Assembly: GCF_029968035.1 (NCBI RefSeq)
Contig: NZ_JASCIQ010000007.1
Coordinates: forward strand, 1 to 64,000
Direction: 5' to 3'
Length of the DNA stretch: 64,000 nt
Source: Streptomyces cavernicola
Lineage (GTDB): Bacteria; Actinomycetota; Actinomycetes; Streptomycetales; Streptomycetaceae
The notes under the pieces are model-generated. The model saw nothing but the letters and a program-made list of their open reading frames with translations. It did not search any database and was not told where the DNA came from. The position numbers and the translations under genes were made by a program. Of the stretch, positions 1 through 8,184 are shown piece after piece; the stretch's first letter is position 1, and every line of letters begins with the position of its first letter.

Positions 1-54
1 CTGCTTCGCAAGGGACGGTGCGGCCACCTTGGTGGTCGTCGGTTGCTCGCTCAT
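1..54 (-). CDS. N-terminal fragment of a gene running off the left edge
   Basis: An ATG on the minus strand (complement of 52-54) opens a frame that stays open to the window edge and gives 18 residues beginning MSEQPTTTKVAAPS. A GAGGAA-type ribosome site lies a few bases upstream of the ATG, which supports it as a true start. The fragment is hydrophilic and too short to assign; such leaders often precede a membrane domain, but that is a guess. It points away from the AraC-type gene and is separated from it by about 570 bases. Confidence 0.5.
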   Translation of the reverse strand, partial: MSEQPTTTKVAAPSLAKQ

Positions 55-624
55 GGGTTCCTCGGAGTTCGAAGGAGTTCGGGGCGTGCTTCAGCGGGAA
101 GTCGGGCTCCGCGAGAGGGGGTTGGGGCAGCACGCTGGTCCGCGCATCCGGCTGCCGACCCGGCACCGATCGGGCATCCCGTCACGGGAATGCCGTACGC
201 GGACGGAAGTGCTGGCGTGGCGGTGCGGGCGAGGTGCACCGGGTGGCCGGGTGGGCCAAGGCCAGACCGTAAGCCATGAACGGGGAATTGAAAACCGTCG
301 GTTCGCCGGGGCACCCCCGGCACGTCACCGGCGCCTCACCGGGTTTGAGCAGATGTATGAAACCGGCTGCTCGGGCCTCTTGCATCTGTCCATGGTGCGG
401 GCGAGCGGCCGCTCCTAGGTTCGCTGTACGCGGGAAAGCGCCGGGTGATCCCCGGCGCTCCCGTCAGTCAGGGCGGCCCCGCCGGGGCCCGGCGAGACCT
501 GGCACTCCCAGTCCCACGTAAACCTTGCGCACCCGCCTCTCCAACCCACCCTCCACACAGGTCGGTTGACGGTTCCGGCGGCGGCCCGCCCGCCGTACGC
601 CTCCGTAAAGTCCCCTCAGTACCC
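55..624. other. Intergenic region without a convincing gene
   Basis: Several short frames cross this stretch on both strands, but none has a good start, a recognisable product or the third-position bias of the neighbours. The left end must carry the promoter of the minus-strand gene at the edge. The right part holds a perfect hairpin (437-459) downstream of the AraC-type gene, and a weaker GGCCCC/GGGGCC hairpin at 475-489. Confidence 0.5.
437..459 (-). terminator. Hairpin downstream of the AraC-type gene
   Basis: AGCGCCGGG at 437-445 pairs perfectly with CCCGGCGCT at 451-459 across a 5-base loop. It lies about 165 bases past the stop of the minus-strand regulator. There is no U-rich tail, which is usual for high-GC actinomycete terminators. 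Confidence 0.5.
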
Positions 625-1503
625 TCAGTCCCCGTCCCGCTCCACCGGGATCCACAGTTCCGCGTCCGCATGCGTGCCGTCCTCGGACAGCCGAGTGCGG
701 GACAGCGAAGGGCCCGGCCGGCTGCGGTACGGGTTCGACGGGAACCACTGCGTGTACACGTCCCGCCACAGGTACTGCACCGCCTGCGGGAACACGCCCG
801 ACGACTCGAACACCGCCCAGGCCCCCGCCCCGACGTCGAGGCTCTCCGAAGCGCCCGGCACCTCCACCTCGCTCACGAGGCCGTGGAAGTAGTCGAGTTC
901 GGTGCCCTCGGCGTCGTCGGCGGAGTGGTTGCTCACGGCGGCCACGACACCGCCGGGCTCCCCGTCCGCGTACTCCTCCCAGCGCGCCAGCGTCTCCTTG
1001 CCGATGCTCTTGACGAACTCCACGATCGCCGGGTTCATCCCCTCGTAGACCAACGGGACCCGGGCCCCCCTGCCGACGAGCCTGAACGCGTCCTTCTCCA
1101 CTACCCGGTACCGCATGCTGCTGCTCCCTTCGACGATCAGCCGGAAGGACATCCGGGGCTGGGAGTGCAGGGCCGCGCCCGTCCGCCGCGCCTCGCCGGG
1201 GCCGACCCCGTGCACGGCGCGGAAGGCACGCGCGAACGCCTCGCCCGAGCTGTAGCCGTACCGCACCGCGACATCGAGCAACGTCCGCTCCCCCGCGAGC
1301 ACTTCGGCCCCCGCGAGCGTCAGCCGCCTGCGGCGGACGTACTCGGAGAGCGGCATGCCCGCGAGCGCGGAGAACATCCGCCGGAAGTGGTACTCCGACG
1401 TCATCGCGATACGGGCCAGCTCGGCCGCGTCGACGGACTCCTCGGGGTGGCCCCCGATGCGGCCCTCGATGTGGTCCATCGCCTGGTTGAGCCGCTCCAG
1501 CAC
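625..1503 (-). CDS. AraC-family regulator with GyrI-like effector domain
   Basis: The 292-residue protein starts with an AraC-type double helix-turn-helix (about residues 1-105; VAVRYGYSSGEAFARAFRAVHG is the second helix-turn-helix region). It continues into a GyrI-like/SOUL-type small-molecule-binding domain (about 115-290). This Rob/SoxS-plus-GyrI layout is known for drug- or metabolite-responsive activators. I chose the GTG at 1503, just after an AGGA-type site, because the 35 extra residues of the longer frame are low-complexity and unlike the family. It is transcribed in the same direction as the oxidoreductase upstream but separated by about 290 bases, so it probably has its own promoter. 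The ligand is unknown. Confidence 0.85.
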   Translation of the reverse strand: MLERLNQAMDHIEGRIGGHPEESVDAAELARIAMTSEYHFRRMFSALAGMPLSEYVRRRRLTLAGAEVLAGERTLLDVAVRYGYSSGEAFARAFRAVHGVGPGEARRTGAALHSQPRMSFRLIVEGSSSMRYRVVEKDAFRLVGRGARVPLVYEGMNPAIVEFVKSIGKETLARWEEYADGEPGGVVAAVSNHSADDAEGTELDYFHGLVSEVEVPGASESLDVGAGAWAVFESSGVFPQAVQYLWRDVYTQWFPSNPYRSRPGPSLSRTRLSEDGTHADAELWIPVERDGD

Positions 1504-1710
1504 TCCTGGCCGTCCTTCCCTCACTGACCCCCACGCTAGGGACGCCCCACCGTGCCGCACCCGACAACCTGTGCCCGCTGCGGTCGGGGCGCACCGCCCC
1601 GCCGCCACCCTGTCGCGCCGCAGTCCCGCACTCCTGCAATCTGCGGCCTACGGGTCCGACTCCCTCTCCGACAGGGGTACTTGCGGCCGAGGAGAACACG
1701 GCGGCCGGTC

Positions 1711-1788
1711 GTACCCGTACTCGTATCCGTATCCGAATCCGAGCCCGAGTCCCGACCGGCCGCCGTCGCCGTCGCCGTCGCCGTCGCC
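1711..1788. repeat. Two short tandem-repeat tracts with a 6-bp period
   Basis: Positions 1711-1752 are seven degenerate 6-bp units (GTACCC, GTACTC, GTATCC, GTATCC, GAATCC, GAGCCC, GAGTCC). Positions 1762-1788 are four and a half copies of GCCGTC. They lie just past the stop of the oxidoreductase gene and upstream of the AraC-type gene, so they are not within either reading frame. Apart from these tracts I see no gene in 1504-1796. Confidence 0.8.
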
Positions 1789-1796
1789 TACCGGGC

Positions 1797-3236
1797 CTAG
1801 CCCCGGTAGGCCTCAAGGAGCCGCAGCCACACCTCGCTGATCGTCGGGTAGGCCGGCACCGCGTGCCAGAGGCGTTCCAGGGGGACCTCGCCGGCGATCG
1901 CGATCGTCGCCGCCTGGAGCATCTCGCCCGCGCTCGGCCCCACGAACGTCGCGCCGAGCAGGATCTCCCGGTCCAGGTCGACGACCAGGCGGGCGCGGCC
2001 CGTGTAGCCGTCGGCGTAGAGGCCGGCCCCCGCTGCCGAGGCCATGTCCTGGTCGACGGCGCGGACCCGGTGGCCCATGGCCTCGGCCTCCGCGGCGGAG
2101 AGGCCGACGGCGGCGACCTCCGGGTCCGTGAAGACGACCTGCGGCACGGCGGCGTGGTCGGCGGTGGCCGCGTGGGCGCCCCAGCGGTCGGTCTCCAGGA
2201 TCGGCGTGCCGGACGCTCGCGCGACGATCGCGGCCCCCGCGATACGGGCCTGGTACTTGCCCTGGTGGGTCAGGAGCGCGCGGTGGTTGACGTCGCCGAC
2301 CCCGTACAGCCAGGTGCTGCCCTCCACCCGGCAGCTGTCGTCGACGCTCAGCCACGAGCCGTCCGGGAGGCCCACCGATTCGAGGCCGATGCCGTCGGTG
2401 CGCGGGGCGCGGCCGGTGGCGAAGAGGACCTCGTCGGCCTCGACCTTCGAGCCGTCGTCGAGGGTGAGTGTGACGATGTCGCCATCGCGGGCGACGGAGG
2501 TCACGGAGACGCCGGTGCGGACCTCCGCGCCCGCCTCGCGCAGCGAGTCCGCGACCAGCTCGCCCGCGAACGGCTCCATCCGGGGCAGCAGGCCCTCGCC
2601 GCGTACGAGCATCGTGACCTGGGCGCCGAGGCCCTGCCAGGCCGTGGCCATCTCGGTGCCGACGACGCCGCCGCCGACCACCGCGAGCCGGCCCGGCACC
2701 GCGTGCGCGCTCGTCGCCTCCCGGCTGGTCCAGGCGCGGGCGCCCGGCAGGCCCGGCAGGTCGGGCAGGACGGCGCGGCTGCCGGTGCTGACGACGACCG
2801 CGTGCCGTGCCTTCAGGGTGTGGTGCTCGCCCTCGGGCGAGGTCACCTTGACCTGCTTGGGCCCGTCGAGGCGTCCCTCGCCGCGGTAGAGGCGCGCGCC
2901 GACCGAGTCGAGCCAGCCCGCCTGGCCGTCGTCCTTCCAGTGGCTCGTGTACGCGTCGCGGTGGGCGAGGACCGCCGCGGCGTCGAGCGGGCCCTGCACC
3001 GCCTGGCGCAGGCCGGGCACGCGGCGGGAGTCCGCGCGCGCGATGACGGGGCGCAGCAGTGCCTTGCTCGGCATGCACGCCCAATAGGAGCATTCGCCGC
3101 CGACGAGCTCGCTCTCCACGACCGCGGTGCTGAGGCCCGCCGCGCGGGTGCGCTCGGCGACGTTCTCGCCGACCGGGCCCGCGCCCAGGACGACGACGTC
3201 GTACTCGGTGGCTGCTGTTGCGTGTGGCTGTCCCAT
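1797..3236 (-). CDS. FAD-dependent pyridine-nucleotide disulphide oxidoreductase
   Basis: The 479-residue protein has an N-terminal FAD Rossmann motif (GAGPVG, 18-23) and a redox pair C49-SYWA-C54, of the CxxxxC type found in dihydrolipoamide dehydrogenase and mercuric reductase. A central NAD(P)-binding motif VVGGGVVGTE, an ATGRAPRTD element and a second FAD loop LYGVGDVN follow. The C-terminal dimer segment carries HAVPAYPTISE, close to the family's catalytic His/Glu motif. It therefore probably moves electrons between NAD(P)H and a disulphide substrate, which I cannot name. The ATG at 3236 is the first start that fits the family; the frame extends upstream without homology. It is divergent from trxC, which suggests a shared redox role, but it is not the usual thioredoxin reductase fold. 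Confidence 0.9.
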   Translation of the reverse strand: MGQPHATAATEYDVVVLGAGPVGENVAERTRAAGLSTAVVESELVGGECSYWACMPSKALLRPVIARADSRRVPGLRQAVQGPLDAAAVLAHRDAYTSHWKDDGQAGWLDSVGARLYRGEGRLDGPKQVKVTSPEGEHHTLKARHAVVVSTGSRAVLPDLPGLPGARAWTSREATSAHAVPGRLAVVGGGVVGTEMATAWQGLGAQVTMLVRGEGLLPRMEPFAGELVADSLREAGAEVRTGVSVTSVARDGDIVTLTLDDGSKVEADEVLFATGRAPRTDGIGLESVGLPDGSWLSVDDSCRVEGSTWLYGVGDVNHRALLTHQGKYQARIAGAAIVARASGTPILETDRWGAHAATADHAAVPQVVFTDPEVAAVGLSAAEAEAMGHRVRAVDQDMASAAGAGLYADGYTGRARLVVDLDREILLGATFVGPSAGEMLQAATIAIAGEVPLERLWHAVPAYPTISEVWLRLLEAYRG

Positions 3237-3320
3237 AGGCGCCAGTCTTCCCGCATGTGTGCGCGCGGGCCACAGGGGCAGGGGCATCGGTGTCCCGCGT
3301 TCCGGGTGCGCACAGGCACC

Positions 3321-3346
3321 GGAATAGGGAGCTGACCCGCACCGTT
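3321..3346 (+). promoter_or_regulatory. Sigma-R type promoter of trxC
   Basis: GGAAT at 3321-3325 is followed by exactly 18 bases and then GTT at 3344-3346. This matches the published Streptomyces SigR consensus (GGAAT-N18-GTT), used for thiol-oxidative stress genes. It sits about 48 bases upstream of the thioredoxin start. That the gene is induced by disulphide stress is an inference from this match. Confidence 0.8.
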
Positions 3347-3393
3347 GTGCGGGGCAGTACCACGCACCCCCGACCGCGAAGAGGTAGGTCAAC

Positions 3394-3795
3394 TTGAGCA
3401 CCCAGGAACTCACCAAGGAGAACTTCGACGAGATCGTCACCGGGAACGATTTCGTCCTCATCGACTTCTGGGCGTCCTGGTGCGGCCCTTGCCGCCAGTT
3501 CGGCCCGGTCTACGAGGGTGCGTCGGAGCGCCACCCCGACCTCGTCTTCGGCAAGGTCGACACCGAGGCGCAGCCGGAGCTCGCGCAGGCCTTCGGCATC
3601 CAGTCGATCCCGACGCTTGCGATCATCCGCGACAAGGTCGCGATCTTCGCGCAGCCGGGCGCGCTGCCGGAGGACGCCCTGGAGGACGTGATCGGCCAGG
3701 CCAGGAACGTCGACATGGACGAGGTGCGCAAGCAGATCGCCCAGGAGCAGGCGCAGCAGGCGCAGGGCGAGGGCCAGCAGCAGCCCGAGGCCTGA
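3394..3795 (+). CDS. trxC: Thioredoxin
   Basis: This 133-residue protein has the thioredoxin fold with the active site WCGPC (Cys30 and Cys33) preceded by DFWAS, and the conserved cis-Pro segment SIPT. It reduces protein disulphides in the cytoplasm. The start is TTG at 3394 behind a GAGGTAGG ribosome site. A Gln-rich tail of about 20 residues extends beyond the normal thioredoxin end. The sigma-R promoter and the divergent flavin oxidoreductase match what I remember of S. coelicolor trxC (SCO0885), hence the symbol. Confidence 0.93.
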   Translation: MSTQELTKENFDEIVTGNDFVLIDFWASWCGPCRQFGPVYEGASERHPDLVFGKVDTEAQPELAQAFGIQSIPTLAIIRDKVAIFAQPGALPEDALEDVIGQARNVDMDEVRKQIAQEQAQQAQGEGQQQPEA

Positions 3796-3811
3796 AGCGC
3801 CCCCTTCTCGT

Positions 3812-3845
3812 AGGCCGGGCCCGGATCGCATTCCGGGCCCGGCCT
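3812..3845. terminator. Strong hairpin between trxC and the convergent ALDH gene
   Basis: A perfect 14-bp stem (AGGCCGGGCCCGGA at 3812-3825 with its complement at 3832-3845) closes a 6-base loop. It lies 17 bases after the trxC stop and about 50 bases beyond the ALDH stop, so it can serve both strands. Immediately after it, a 15-bp direct repeat (GCCTTCGTGCGTACG at 3842-3856 and 3859-3873) fills the rest of the gap. Confidence 0.85.
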
Positions 3846-3895
3846 TCGTGCGTACGGAGCCTTCGTGCGTACGTGACCTGTTCTGGGCCGTGTCC

Positions 3896-5332
3896 TCAGA
3901 ACGGGTACGTGGCCGTGTCCCCGCGCACCGTCGTCCAGCGCAGCTCGGTGAACGCCTCCAGGTTGGCCTCGCCGCCGAAGCGCGCGCCGGTACCGGAGGC
4001 CGCGATGCCGCCGAAGGGGGCGACGGCCTCGTCGTTGACCGTCTGGTCGTTGATGTGCGCGATGCCGGTGGGGACGCGGTCGGCGAGGGCCAGGCCGCGC
4101 GCGACGTCGCGGGTGAGGATGCCGAGCGAGAGTCCGTACGGGCTCGCGGCGGCGAGGGCGGCGGCCTCGTCCTCGGTGCGGAAGGCGCGGACGGGCGCGA
4201 CGGGACCGAAGACCTCCTCGCGGTACGCGGGGGTGTCGTCGTCGACGTCGGCGAGGACCGTCGGCCGGTAGCAGAGGCCGACGTGGCTGCCGCCGGCGGC
4301 GAGCCGGGCGCCACTCGCCGTGGAGGCCTCCACCAGGCCGTGCACCTTGGCGAGTTGGCCGTGGTCGATGAGCGGGCCGAGGTGCACCGGGTCGCGGTGC
4401 GGGTCGCCGACGGCGAGCGAGTCGGCCTTGGCGGCGAGGCGGTCCACGTACTCGTCGTAGAGGGAGGCGTGCACCAGGTGGCGGCCGGTCGTCATGCAGA
4501 TCTGGCCCTGGTGGAAGAAGGAGCCCCAGGCGGCGGTGGAGACGGCCGCGTCGAGGTCGGCGTCTTCCAGGACGAGGAGGGCGGAGTTGCCGCCCAACTC
4601 CAGGTGGGCGCGCTTGAGTTGGCGTCCTGCGGCCTCTCCGACGGCGCGGCCGGCGGCGGTGGAGCCGGTGAAGGAGATGACCGGGACGCGCGGGTCCGCG
4701 ACGAGGGCCTGTCCGGTCGCGGCGCCGCCGGGCAGCACCTGGAGGAGGCCCTCGGGCAGGCCGGCCTCGGCGAAGACCGCGCCGAGCGCGAGGCCGCCGC
4801 AGACCGCGGTGCGCGGGTCGGGCTTCAGGAGTGCGGCGTTGCCGAGGGCGAGGGCGGGCGCGACGGAGCGGATGGAGAGGATCAGCGGGGCGTTGAACGG
4901 GGCGATGACGCCGGTCACGCCGACCGGGACGCGCCGCGTGTACGACAGGCGCGGGGCCTCGCTGGGCAGCACCTGGCCCGCGGGCCGGGAGGCGAGCGCG
5001 GCGGCCTCGTAGCACTCCTGGGCGGCGACGTGCAGTTCGAAGTCGGCCTTGCCGGGGACGGAGCCGGACTCGCGGACCAGCCATTCGCGCAGTTCGTCGG
5101 CGTGCGCGGTGAACAGGTCGCCGGCCCGGCGCAGTACGGCCGCGCGCGCGAAGTGCGGGGTGGCGGCCCAGGCGCGCTGTGCGGCCTGCGCGGCTTCGGC
5201 GGCCGCGGCGACGTCGTCGCCGTCGGCGAGGTCGAGCGTCCCGAGTTCCTCGCCCGTCGCCGGTTCCCTGACGGTGTGCGCACCGCCGAGCAGCGGGTGC
5301 GGCTGCCAGGTCTTCGGGTCGAGTAGCGGCAT
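3896..5332 (-). CDS. Aldehyde dehydrogenase, benzaldehyde/vanillin dehydrogenase-like
   Basis: The 478-residue protein spans the complete ALDH superfamily fold. It has the NAD-binding FTGSTAAGR element, general-base Glu245 in LELGGN and catalytic Cys279 in GQICM. It oxidises an aldehyde to its acid with NAD(P). The overall pattern (APFNAPLILS, FFHQGQICM, a C-terminal TYPF) resembles the benzaldehyde/vanillin dehydrogenase branch; the real substrate is unproven. The ATG at 5332 was chosen because GGAGAA sits 7 bases upstream; a GTG six codons earlier is possible. A LacI-family gene lies just upstream on the same strand, separated by a terminator. Confidence 0.88.
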   Translation of the reverse strand: MPLLDPKTWQPHPLLGGAHTVREPATGEELGTLDLADGDDVAAAAEAAQAAQRAWAATPHFARAAVLRRAGDLFTAHADELREWLVRESGSVPGKADFELHVAAQECYEAAALASRPAGQVLPSEAPRLSYTRRVPVGVTGVIAPFNAPLILSIRSVAPALALGNAALLKPDPRTAVCGGLALGAVFAEAGLPEGLLQVLPGGAATGQALVADPRVPVISFTGSTAAGRAVGEAAGRQLKRAHLELGGNSALLVLEDADLDAAVSTAAWGSFFHQGQICMTTGRHLVHASLYDEYVDRLAAKADSLAVGDPHRDPVHLGPLIDHGQLAKVHGLVEASTASGARLAAGGSHVGLCYRPTVLADVDDDTPAYREEVFGPVAPVRAFRTEDEAAALAAASPYGLSLGILTRDVARGLALADRVPTGIAHINDQTVNDEAVAPFGGIAASGTGARFGGEANLEAFTELRWTTVRGDTATYPF

Positions 5333-5383
5333 GCCGGTTCTCCGTTCCACGAATTTGGTTAAGCGTGCAACATCCTAGCCATG

Positions 5384-5395
5384 CGGCACGTGCCG
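5384..5395. promoter_or_regulatory. Palindrome upstream of the ALDH gene
   Basis: CGGCACGTGCCG is a perfect 12-bp palindrome about 52 bases upstream of the ALDH start. A TAGGAT sequence (complement of 5372-5377) could be the -10 of the minus-strand promoter, so a protein bound here would overlap the -35 region. The regulator is unknown. Confidence 0.4.
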
Positions 5396-5424
5396 GGAGC
5401 CGTGCGGGAGGACCGTCTTTGAAA

Positions 5425-5457
5425 CCTCAACTCCCTTATGTACAAGGAGAGTTGAGG
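5425..5457 (-). terminator. Terminator after the LacI-family gene
   Basis: CCTCAACTC (5425-5433) pairs with GAGTTGAGG (5449-5457), and an inner CCTT/AAGG pair extends the stem. On the minus strand it follows the LacI-family stop by 16 bases and is followed by TTTCAAAG, a weak U-tract. It separates the regulator transcript from the ALDH gene. Confidence 0.8.
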
Positions 5458-5472
5458 CAGGAGAAGCAGGCC

Positions 5473-6552
5473 TCAGGTGGAGTCCCTCGGCACCGCCTCC
5501 GCACCGAGCAGCCGATGGACCTCCGGGTCGCCGGACGGGTCGCGCACCGCCCGGTCCACGAGCTCCGCAAGCCGCTGCCCGGAGGGGAGTTCCATCCGGA
5601 CGGTGCTCAGGCGGGGCCGCAGGAGCCGGCCGAGCAGCAGGTCGTCGGCGCCCATGACGGCCGTCTCGCCCGGCACGTCGACGCCTGCGTCCTGCAGCGC
5701 GCGGAGCAGCAGCATCGCGTACTCGTCGTTGTACGCGAAGACCGCGTCGAGCCCCGACTCCCGCCAGCGCGCGGCGAGTTGGGCCGCCGACTGCTCGTTG
5801 TAGCCGAGCTCCAGGGGGACCACGCGGGCCCCGGCCGGCTCGGCGGCGGCGCGCACGCCCGCGAGGCGGGGCACGGAGAACGTCTCGAAGCCCGGCTCGC
5901 GCGGCACGACCACGCCGATGCCGCCGCGCCCCCGGTCGAGGAGGTGCGCGGCCGCGCACCGGCCGACGGTGCGCTGGTCCATGAGCAGCGCGTGCGCCCC
6001 CTCGACGCGCTGCGGCCCGAGCGTCACGACGGCCTTCGCACCGGAGCGCTTGAGCACCTGCACGCCGCGCGGGGTGAGCGTGCCGTCGCCGGGCGCGAGG
6101 ACGGCGACGGGCCGCAACTCGGCCCAGGCGCGGGCCGCTTCGTCACCGCTCGTCCCGAGGCTGCCGAACTGCACCACGGTGTAGTCGAGCCGGCGAAGCG
6201 CCCACTGGAGCTCGTTGAAGAAGTGGCGGTAGAGGGCGCCCACGGGCATGGACGGCGCGGGCATCAGGACCATCCGGCTGTGCCCGGCGCGCAGGCTGCG
6301 GGCGGCGGCGTGCGGCACGTACCCCAGCTCGTCGGCCGCCTCCCGGACGCGGCGCCGGGTCGGCTCGCTGATCCGTACGGAGGTCGCGTTGTTCAGGACG
6401 TACGAGACGGTGGCGCGGGAGACGCCGGCGAGGCGGGCCACGTCCGCGCTGGTCGGCACCGGCGCGGGGGACTGCCGCGCCCCGGCGCGCGCGAGATCGG
6501 ACGCGCTGTCCGCGTCCCGCCGTACTGACTGCTGCTCCGGTATGTGCGCCAT
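5473..6552 (-). CDS. LacI-family transcriptional regulator
   Basis: The 359-residue protein has a LacI helix-turn-helix at about 34-55 (TSADVARLAGVSRATVSYVL), the hinge LGYVPHAAARSLR, and a periplasmic-binding-protein-like ligand domain to the C-terminus. About 30 extra residues precede the DNA-binding domain. It is probably a repressor that responds to a small molecule. It is divergent from an amidase gene, and palindromic DNA lies between them (6677-6694), so that gene and itself are the likely targets. The ligand is not evident. Confidence 0.92.
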   Translation of the reverse strand: MAHIPEQQSVRRDADSASDLARAGARQSPAPVPTSADVARLAGVSRATVSYVLNNATSVRISEPTRRRVREAADELGYVPHAAARSLRAGHSRMVLMPAPSMPVGALYRHFFNELQWALRRLDYTVVQFGSLGTSGDEAARAWAELRPVAVLAPGDGTLTPRGVQVLKRSGAKAVVTLGPQRVEGAHALLMDQRTVGRCAAAHLLDRGRGGIGVVVPREPGFETFSVPRLAGVRAAAEPAGARVVPLELGYNEQSAAQLAARWRESGLDAVFAYNDEYAMLLLRALQDAGVDVPGETAVMGADDLLLGRLLRPRLSTVRMELPSGQRLAELVDRAVRDPSGDPEVHRLLGAEAVPRDST

Positions 6553-6676
6553 GAGCCCCGCATCCTCGCAGACGCTCGCCAGGAGGGCGCGGGCCGGTAC
6601 CCGTACCCCCGGTTACCCGGCTGCCACCTGCGCCAACTCCCATCCCCTCGTACCCATTTCGGCCGCTCGCCGCTAA

Positions 6677-6694
6677 CGTTCGTGCGTACGAACG
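6677..6694. promoter_or_regulatory. Operator-like palindrome between the LacI-family and amidase genes
   Basis: CGTTCGT (6677-6683) and ACGAACG (6688-6694) form a perfect inverted repeat around GCGT. The site lies in the 200-bp divergent region, about 60 bases before the amidase start, which fits a LacI-family operator. Confidence 0.5.
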
Positions 6695-6711
6695 AGTAAC
6701 CGCCAGGCATG

Positions 6712-6741
6712 ACCGAGTCCCGTCGAACCGAGTCCCGTCGA
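6712..6741. repeat. 15-bp tandem duplication upstream of the amidase gene
   Basis: ACCGAGTCCCGTCGA occurs twice with no spacer (6712-6726 and 6727-6741). The second copy ends 11 bases before the amidase ATG, so the duplication lies in the leader of that transcript. Confidence 0.85.
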
Positions 6742-6752
6742 GAGGCACCCCC

Positions 6753-8171
6753 ATGACCCCCGACCGCCCCGCAGGTCTCGTACGCAGCGCGCGGGCGCTC
6801 GCCGACGGCGACGTGTCGTCGCGGGAGCTCGTCGAGCGCGCGCTCGCCCGGATCGAGGCCGCGCAGCCGAGCCTCAACGCCTTCCGGCTCCTTCGCCCCG
6901 AGGCCGCGCTCGCCGAGGCCGAGGACGCCGACGCCCGGCTCGCCGCGGGCGAGCGCCTGCCGCTGCTCGGCGTGCCGGTCGCCGTCAAGGACGACATGGA
7001 CGTGGCCGGCACGCCGACCGCGTTCGGCTGCGCCGGCGACTTCCCGGTGCGGACGGCGGACGCGGAGGCGGTACGGCGGCTGCGCGCGGCGGGCGCCGTC
7101 GTCGTCGGCAAGACCAACAGCAGCGAGCTGGGGCAGTGGCCGCACGCCGAGGGGCCCGCGTTCGGCGACACCCGCAACCCGTGGAACACCCGCCACACGC
7201 CCGGCGGTTCGTCCGGCGGTTCGGCGGCCGCCGTCGCGGCGGGGCTTGTGCCTGCGGCGCTCGGCTCGGACGGCGCGGGCTCGGTGCGCATCCCCGCGGC
7301 CTGGACGCATCTGGTCGGCGTCAAACCGCAGCGCGGCCGGATCTCGACCTGGCCCGACCCGGAGGCCTTCCAGGGCATCACCGTCAACGGGCCGCTCGCC
7401 CGGACCGTCGCGGACGCGGCCCTGCTCCTCGACTGCGCGAGCGGCAACCACCCCGGCGATCTGCACCGGCCGCCCGCCCTGCGCCTGAGCGACGCGGTCG
7501 GCCGCGAGCCCGGCCGGCTCCGCATCGCCCTGTCGACCAGGATGCCGTTCACGGCCACCCCGAAGCAGCTCAGCGGCGAGGTGCGGGCCGCGGTGCACGG
7601 GCTCGCCGACCGGCTCGCCGCCCTCGGCCACGAGGTCGAGGAGGCGGACCCGGCGTACGGCCCCATCGGCCTGACCTTCGTGCCGCGCGCGACGGCCGGG
7701 ATCGCCGAGTGGGTCGAGCGCGTGCCGGACCCGGCGCTGCTCGACCCGCGCACCCGGGAGTCGGCCCGGCTCGGCCGCGCGCTCAGCCGCACGCTCGGCG
7801 GTGCGCCGCTGCGCTGGGCCCGGCGCGCGGAGGCGGGCCTGCACCGGCGGGTCGGCGCGGTGTTCCGCCGCTACGACGTGGTGCTCGCGCCGACCACGGC
7901 CGCTCCCCCGCCCCGCGTGGGCGCCCTCGCGGGCCTTGACGGCCTGGCCACGGACCGGGCGATGATCGCGGCGTGCCCGTACGCCTGGCCGTGGAACGTC
8001 CTCGGCTGGCCCGGCGTCAACGTGCCTGCGGGCTTCACCGCCGACGGCCTCCCGCTGGGCGCCCAACTCCTGGGCCCGGCCAACAGCGAGCCGCTGCTGA
8101 TCTCCCTCGCCGCCCAACTGGAGGACGACCAGCGGTGGTTCGAGCGGTGGCCCACCGCGTACGGGGCATGA
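6753..8171 (+). CDS. Amidase-signature family hydrolase
   Basis: The 472-residue protein belongs to the amidase-signature family. The Ser-cisSer-Lys triad is visible: Lys79 in VAVKDD, the cis-Ser in GGSSGGS (153-154) and nucleophile Ser177 in GSDGAGSVRIPA. These enzymes hydrolyse carboxamides to acid and ammonia. The substrate cannot be read from the sequence. It lacks the partners expected for the tRNA amidotransferase GatCAB and sits alone opposite a LacI-type regulator, so it is more likely a catabolic amidase. The stop is 13 bases from that of the convergent gene. Confidence 0.92.
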   Translation: MTPDRPAGLVRSARALADGDVSSRELVERALARIEAAQPSLNAFRLLRPEAALAEAEDADARLAAGERLPLLGVPVAVKDDMDVAGTPTAFGCAGDFPVRTADAEAVRRLRAAGAVVVGKTNSSELGQWPHAEGPAFGDTRNPWNTRHTPGGSSGGSAAAVAAGLVPAALGSDGAGSVRIPAAWTHLVGVKPQRGRISTWPDPEAFQGITVNGPLARTVADAALLLDCASGNHPGDLHRPPALRLSDAVGREPGRLRIALSTRMPFTATPKQLSGEVRAAVHGLADRLAALGHEVEEADPAYGPIGLTFVPRATAGIAEWVERVPDPALLDPRTRESARLGRALSRTLGGAPLRWARRAEAGLHRRVGAVFRRYDVVLAPTTAAPPPRVGALAGLDGLATDRAMIAACPYAWPWNVLGWPGVNVPAGFTADGLPLGAQLLGPANSEPLLISLAAQLEDDQRWFERWPTAYGA

Positions 8172-8184
8172 CGGGCGGGTCCGC

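Noticed and set aside
345..420. tRNA-like fold
   Set aside because: CAGATG and CATCTG pair, but no anticodon arm, T-arm consensus or acceptor stem can be drawn.
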